Below, piece by piece: positions 63,801-64,000 of a stretch of DNA of 64,000 nt. Source of the stretch: an uncultured bacterium. Lineage in GTDB: Bacteria; CSSED10-310; CALFER01. The stretch is taken from the NCBI GenBank assembly GCA_937951895.1, contig CALFER010000059.1, positions 77,843 to 141,842 of the forward strand. Reading direction: 5' to 3'. The translations under genes and the position numbers were made by a program. The notes under the pieces are model-generated. The model was not told where the DNA came from. It did no database searches and worked only from the letters and a program-made list of their open reading frames with translations. Within the stretch, counting starts at the first letter, position 1, and the number at the start of each line of letters is the position of its first letter.

Positions 63801-63926
63801 CTGGGTCTGGCGGTCGTGGGCGGGCTGGCGGTATCGCAGCTCATCACGCTCTATGTCACGCCGATGTTTTACACGTATCTCGATGGGGTAAGGCGGCGGC
63901 TCACGCGGAAAAAGGCAGGGTTGTAG
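60855..63926 (+). CDS. RND multidrug efflux permease (HAE-1/MdtB-C-like)
   Basis: 1023 residues, full length, with twelve membrane helices in two halves. The N-terminus FIERPVMTTLVMAAILIFG and SLPGASPETM are typical of HAE-1 pumps of the MdtB/MdtC group. The proton-relay Asp pair is in GFVVDDAIVMLENIYRH, and the second half has IGVVKKNAIMMIDFAL with Lys-Lys. Two large periplasmic loops are present. It uses proton motive force to export hydrophobic compounds through the adaptor and TolC. Its ATG overlaps the adaptor stop by four bases. Substrate unknown. Confidence 0.95.
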   Translation: MRIFIERPVMTTLVMAAILIFGWISYQKLPVSDLPNVDFPTIVVTASLPGASPETMASSVATPLEKQFTTISGLDSMTSTSAQGVSQITLQFSLKRDIDAAAQDVQSAIAAVQRQLPKDMPSPPSYQKVNPADQPILFIALTSESLPLSALNEYGETMLAQRISTINGVAQVQVYGAQKYAVRIQLDPRELVTRGIGIDQVVTAVQENNTNLPTGTLWGTSKALTIQTNGQLESAQEYRPIVVTYRNGSPVRLEELGRVVDSVQNNKVASWFRDKRAIMLAVQRQPGTNTVEVARAVKALLPSFEKQLPASVSLSLMFDRSESINESVTDVKYTLLLTLVLVVLVIFLFLRSTAATVIPSLSLPMSIIGTFSVMYLLNFNIDNLSLMALTLAVGFVVDDAIVMLENIYRHLEMGKKPFQAAVDGAKEVGFTIVSMTLSLTAVFIPLLFMGGIIGRLFSEFAVTITVAILASGVVSLTLTPMMASRFLKPHHEIKRGRFYYATEKIFDRALAFYDRTLAWSMRHRFYMLVFSVGILVGTVVLFRWIPKGFMPSEDNSFLFGTTEAAEGISFDAMIANQQQVAAIIHADPNIESFMSAVTSGGMGSAANQGRVFLKLKPRHDRDMSADEILQSFRKKLAMIPGMKVYLVNPPSINMGGRFTTSQYQYTLQSTDLDILYASAPKLEQTLKAMPELQDVNTDLKLTNPEIAIHIDRDRAASLGVSPVKIQDMLYGAFGARQISTILAPNNQYQVIMELLPEFQKDTSALQLLHIRSKTGELVPLSAVASIGESHGPLSINHSGQLPSVTLSFNLRPGVSLSEAVALVDRAARETLPDTITTNFSGTAQAFKSSQADLKILLILAIVVIYIILGILYESYIHPLTILSGLPFAGFGALLTLLIFGVDLNFYSFVGIIMLIGVVKKNAIMMIDFALDAQRNENMHPREAILKACSVRFRPIMMTTMAAFFGTLPIALGLGAGAESRRPLGLAVVGGLAVSQLITLYVTPMFYTYLDGVRRRLTRKKAGL

Positions 63927-63933
63927 TATCGTA

Positions 63934-64000
63934 TCAATGAACAAGCAGCCGCGGCCAGAGCTCACTCACCATCCCGAACCGGTCCTTCGCCCGATATTCG
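63934..64000 (-). CDS. C-terminal end of a convergent gene cut by the right edge
   Basis: On the minus strand the frame from the edge reads about 22 codons (EYRAKDRFGMVSELWPRLLVH) to a TGA at 63936-63934. It is convergent with the RND gene and only seven bases away. Too short to assign; it could be a chance frame. Confidence 0.35.
   Translation of the reverse strand, partial: EYRAKDRFGMVSELWPRLLVH

Overview
The window looks like a chromosomal segment around the replication origin of an uncultivated, GC-rich, Gram-negative (diderm) bacterium. A TolC-HlyD-RND efflux operon implies two membranes. Secreted proteins with Pro/Thr-rich linkers, lamin-tail and Cys-rich beta modules, a Ser/Thr kinase fused to an extracytoplasmic SUMF1-like domain, and a dnaN-recF-gyrB-gyrA cluster without dnaA recall phyla such as Sumerlaeota, Hydrogenedentota or the PVC group. 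The phylum cannot be fixed from the sequence alone. I saw no tRNA, rRNA, CRISPR array, prophage or insertion sequence.

Left arm (1-20.7 kb, nearly all minus strand): a lamin-tail protein cut by the window edge; a PknB-type kinase with a SUMF1-like sensor; a six-gene operon (methyltransferase, GT4 glycosyltransferase, hexapeptide acyltransferase, LPG-synthase-type membrane protein, SDR epimerase, B12-binding radical SAM enzyme) that probably builds an envelope glycan or glycolipid; a four-module lamin-tail surface protein; then a secreted propeller-like protein, an Mpv17/PMP22-like membrane protein, glgC, mntP, gpmI and an ATP-grasp protein. A perfect 16-bp parS palindrome fills the short gap between the Mpv17-like gene and glgC.

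Origin and replication cluster (20.7-28.5 kb): an AT-rich intergenic region with several DnaA-box-like sites precedes dnaN, recF, gyrB and gyrA. Gene orientation switches here from mostly minus to mostly plus. With the parS site 5 kb away, this makes it a strong oriC candidate.

Right arm (28.5-64 kb): a Cys-rich secreted protein; a small Hpt-response regulator-PHP gene set whose first gene seems to start at CTG; a propeller surface protein split by an in-frame TGA; another mosaic secreted protein; lpdA; an 11-kb two-gene operon for an alpha-2-macroglobulin with thioester motif and an 1816-residue secreted partner I do not recognise; a YitT-like protein; an M29-like protein; a dihydroorotate-dehydrogenase-like protein; an FAD oxidoreductase, PsiE-like and methyltransferase group; and a TolC/adaptor/RND pump operon.

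Two themes stand out. One is a family of surface proteins sharing Pro/Thr linkers and a C-terminal Val-Pro, hydrophobic, basic tail that looks like an undescribed sorting signal. The other is the A2M operon with its giant partner, the best candidate here for an undescribed envelope-defence system.
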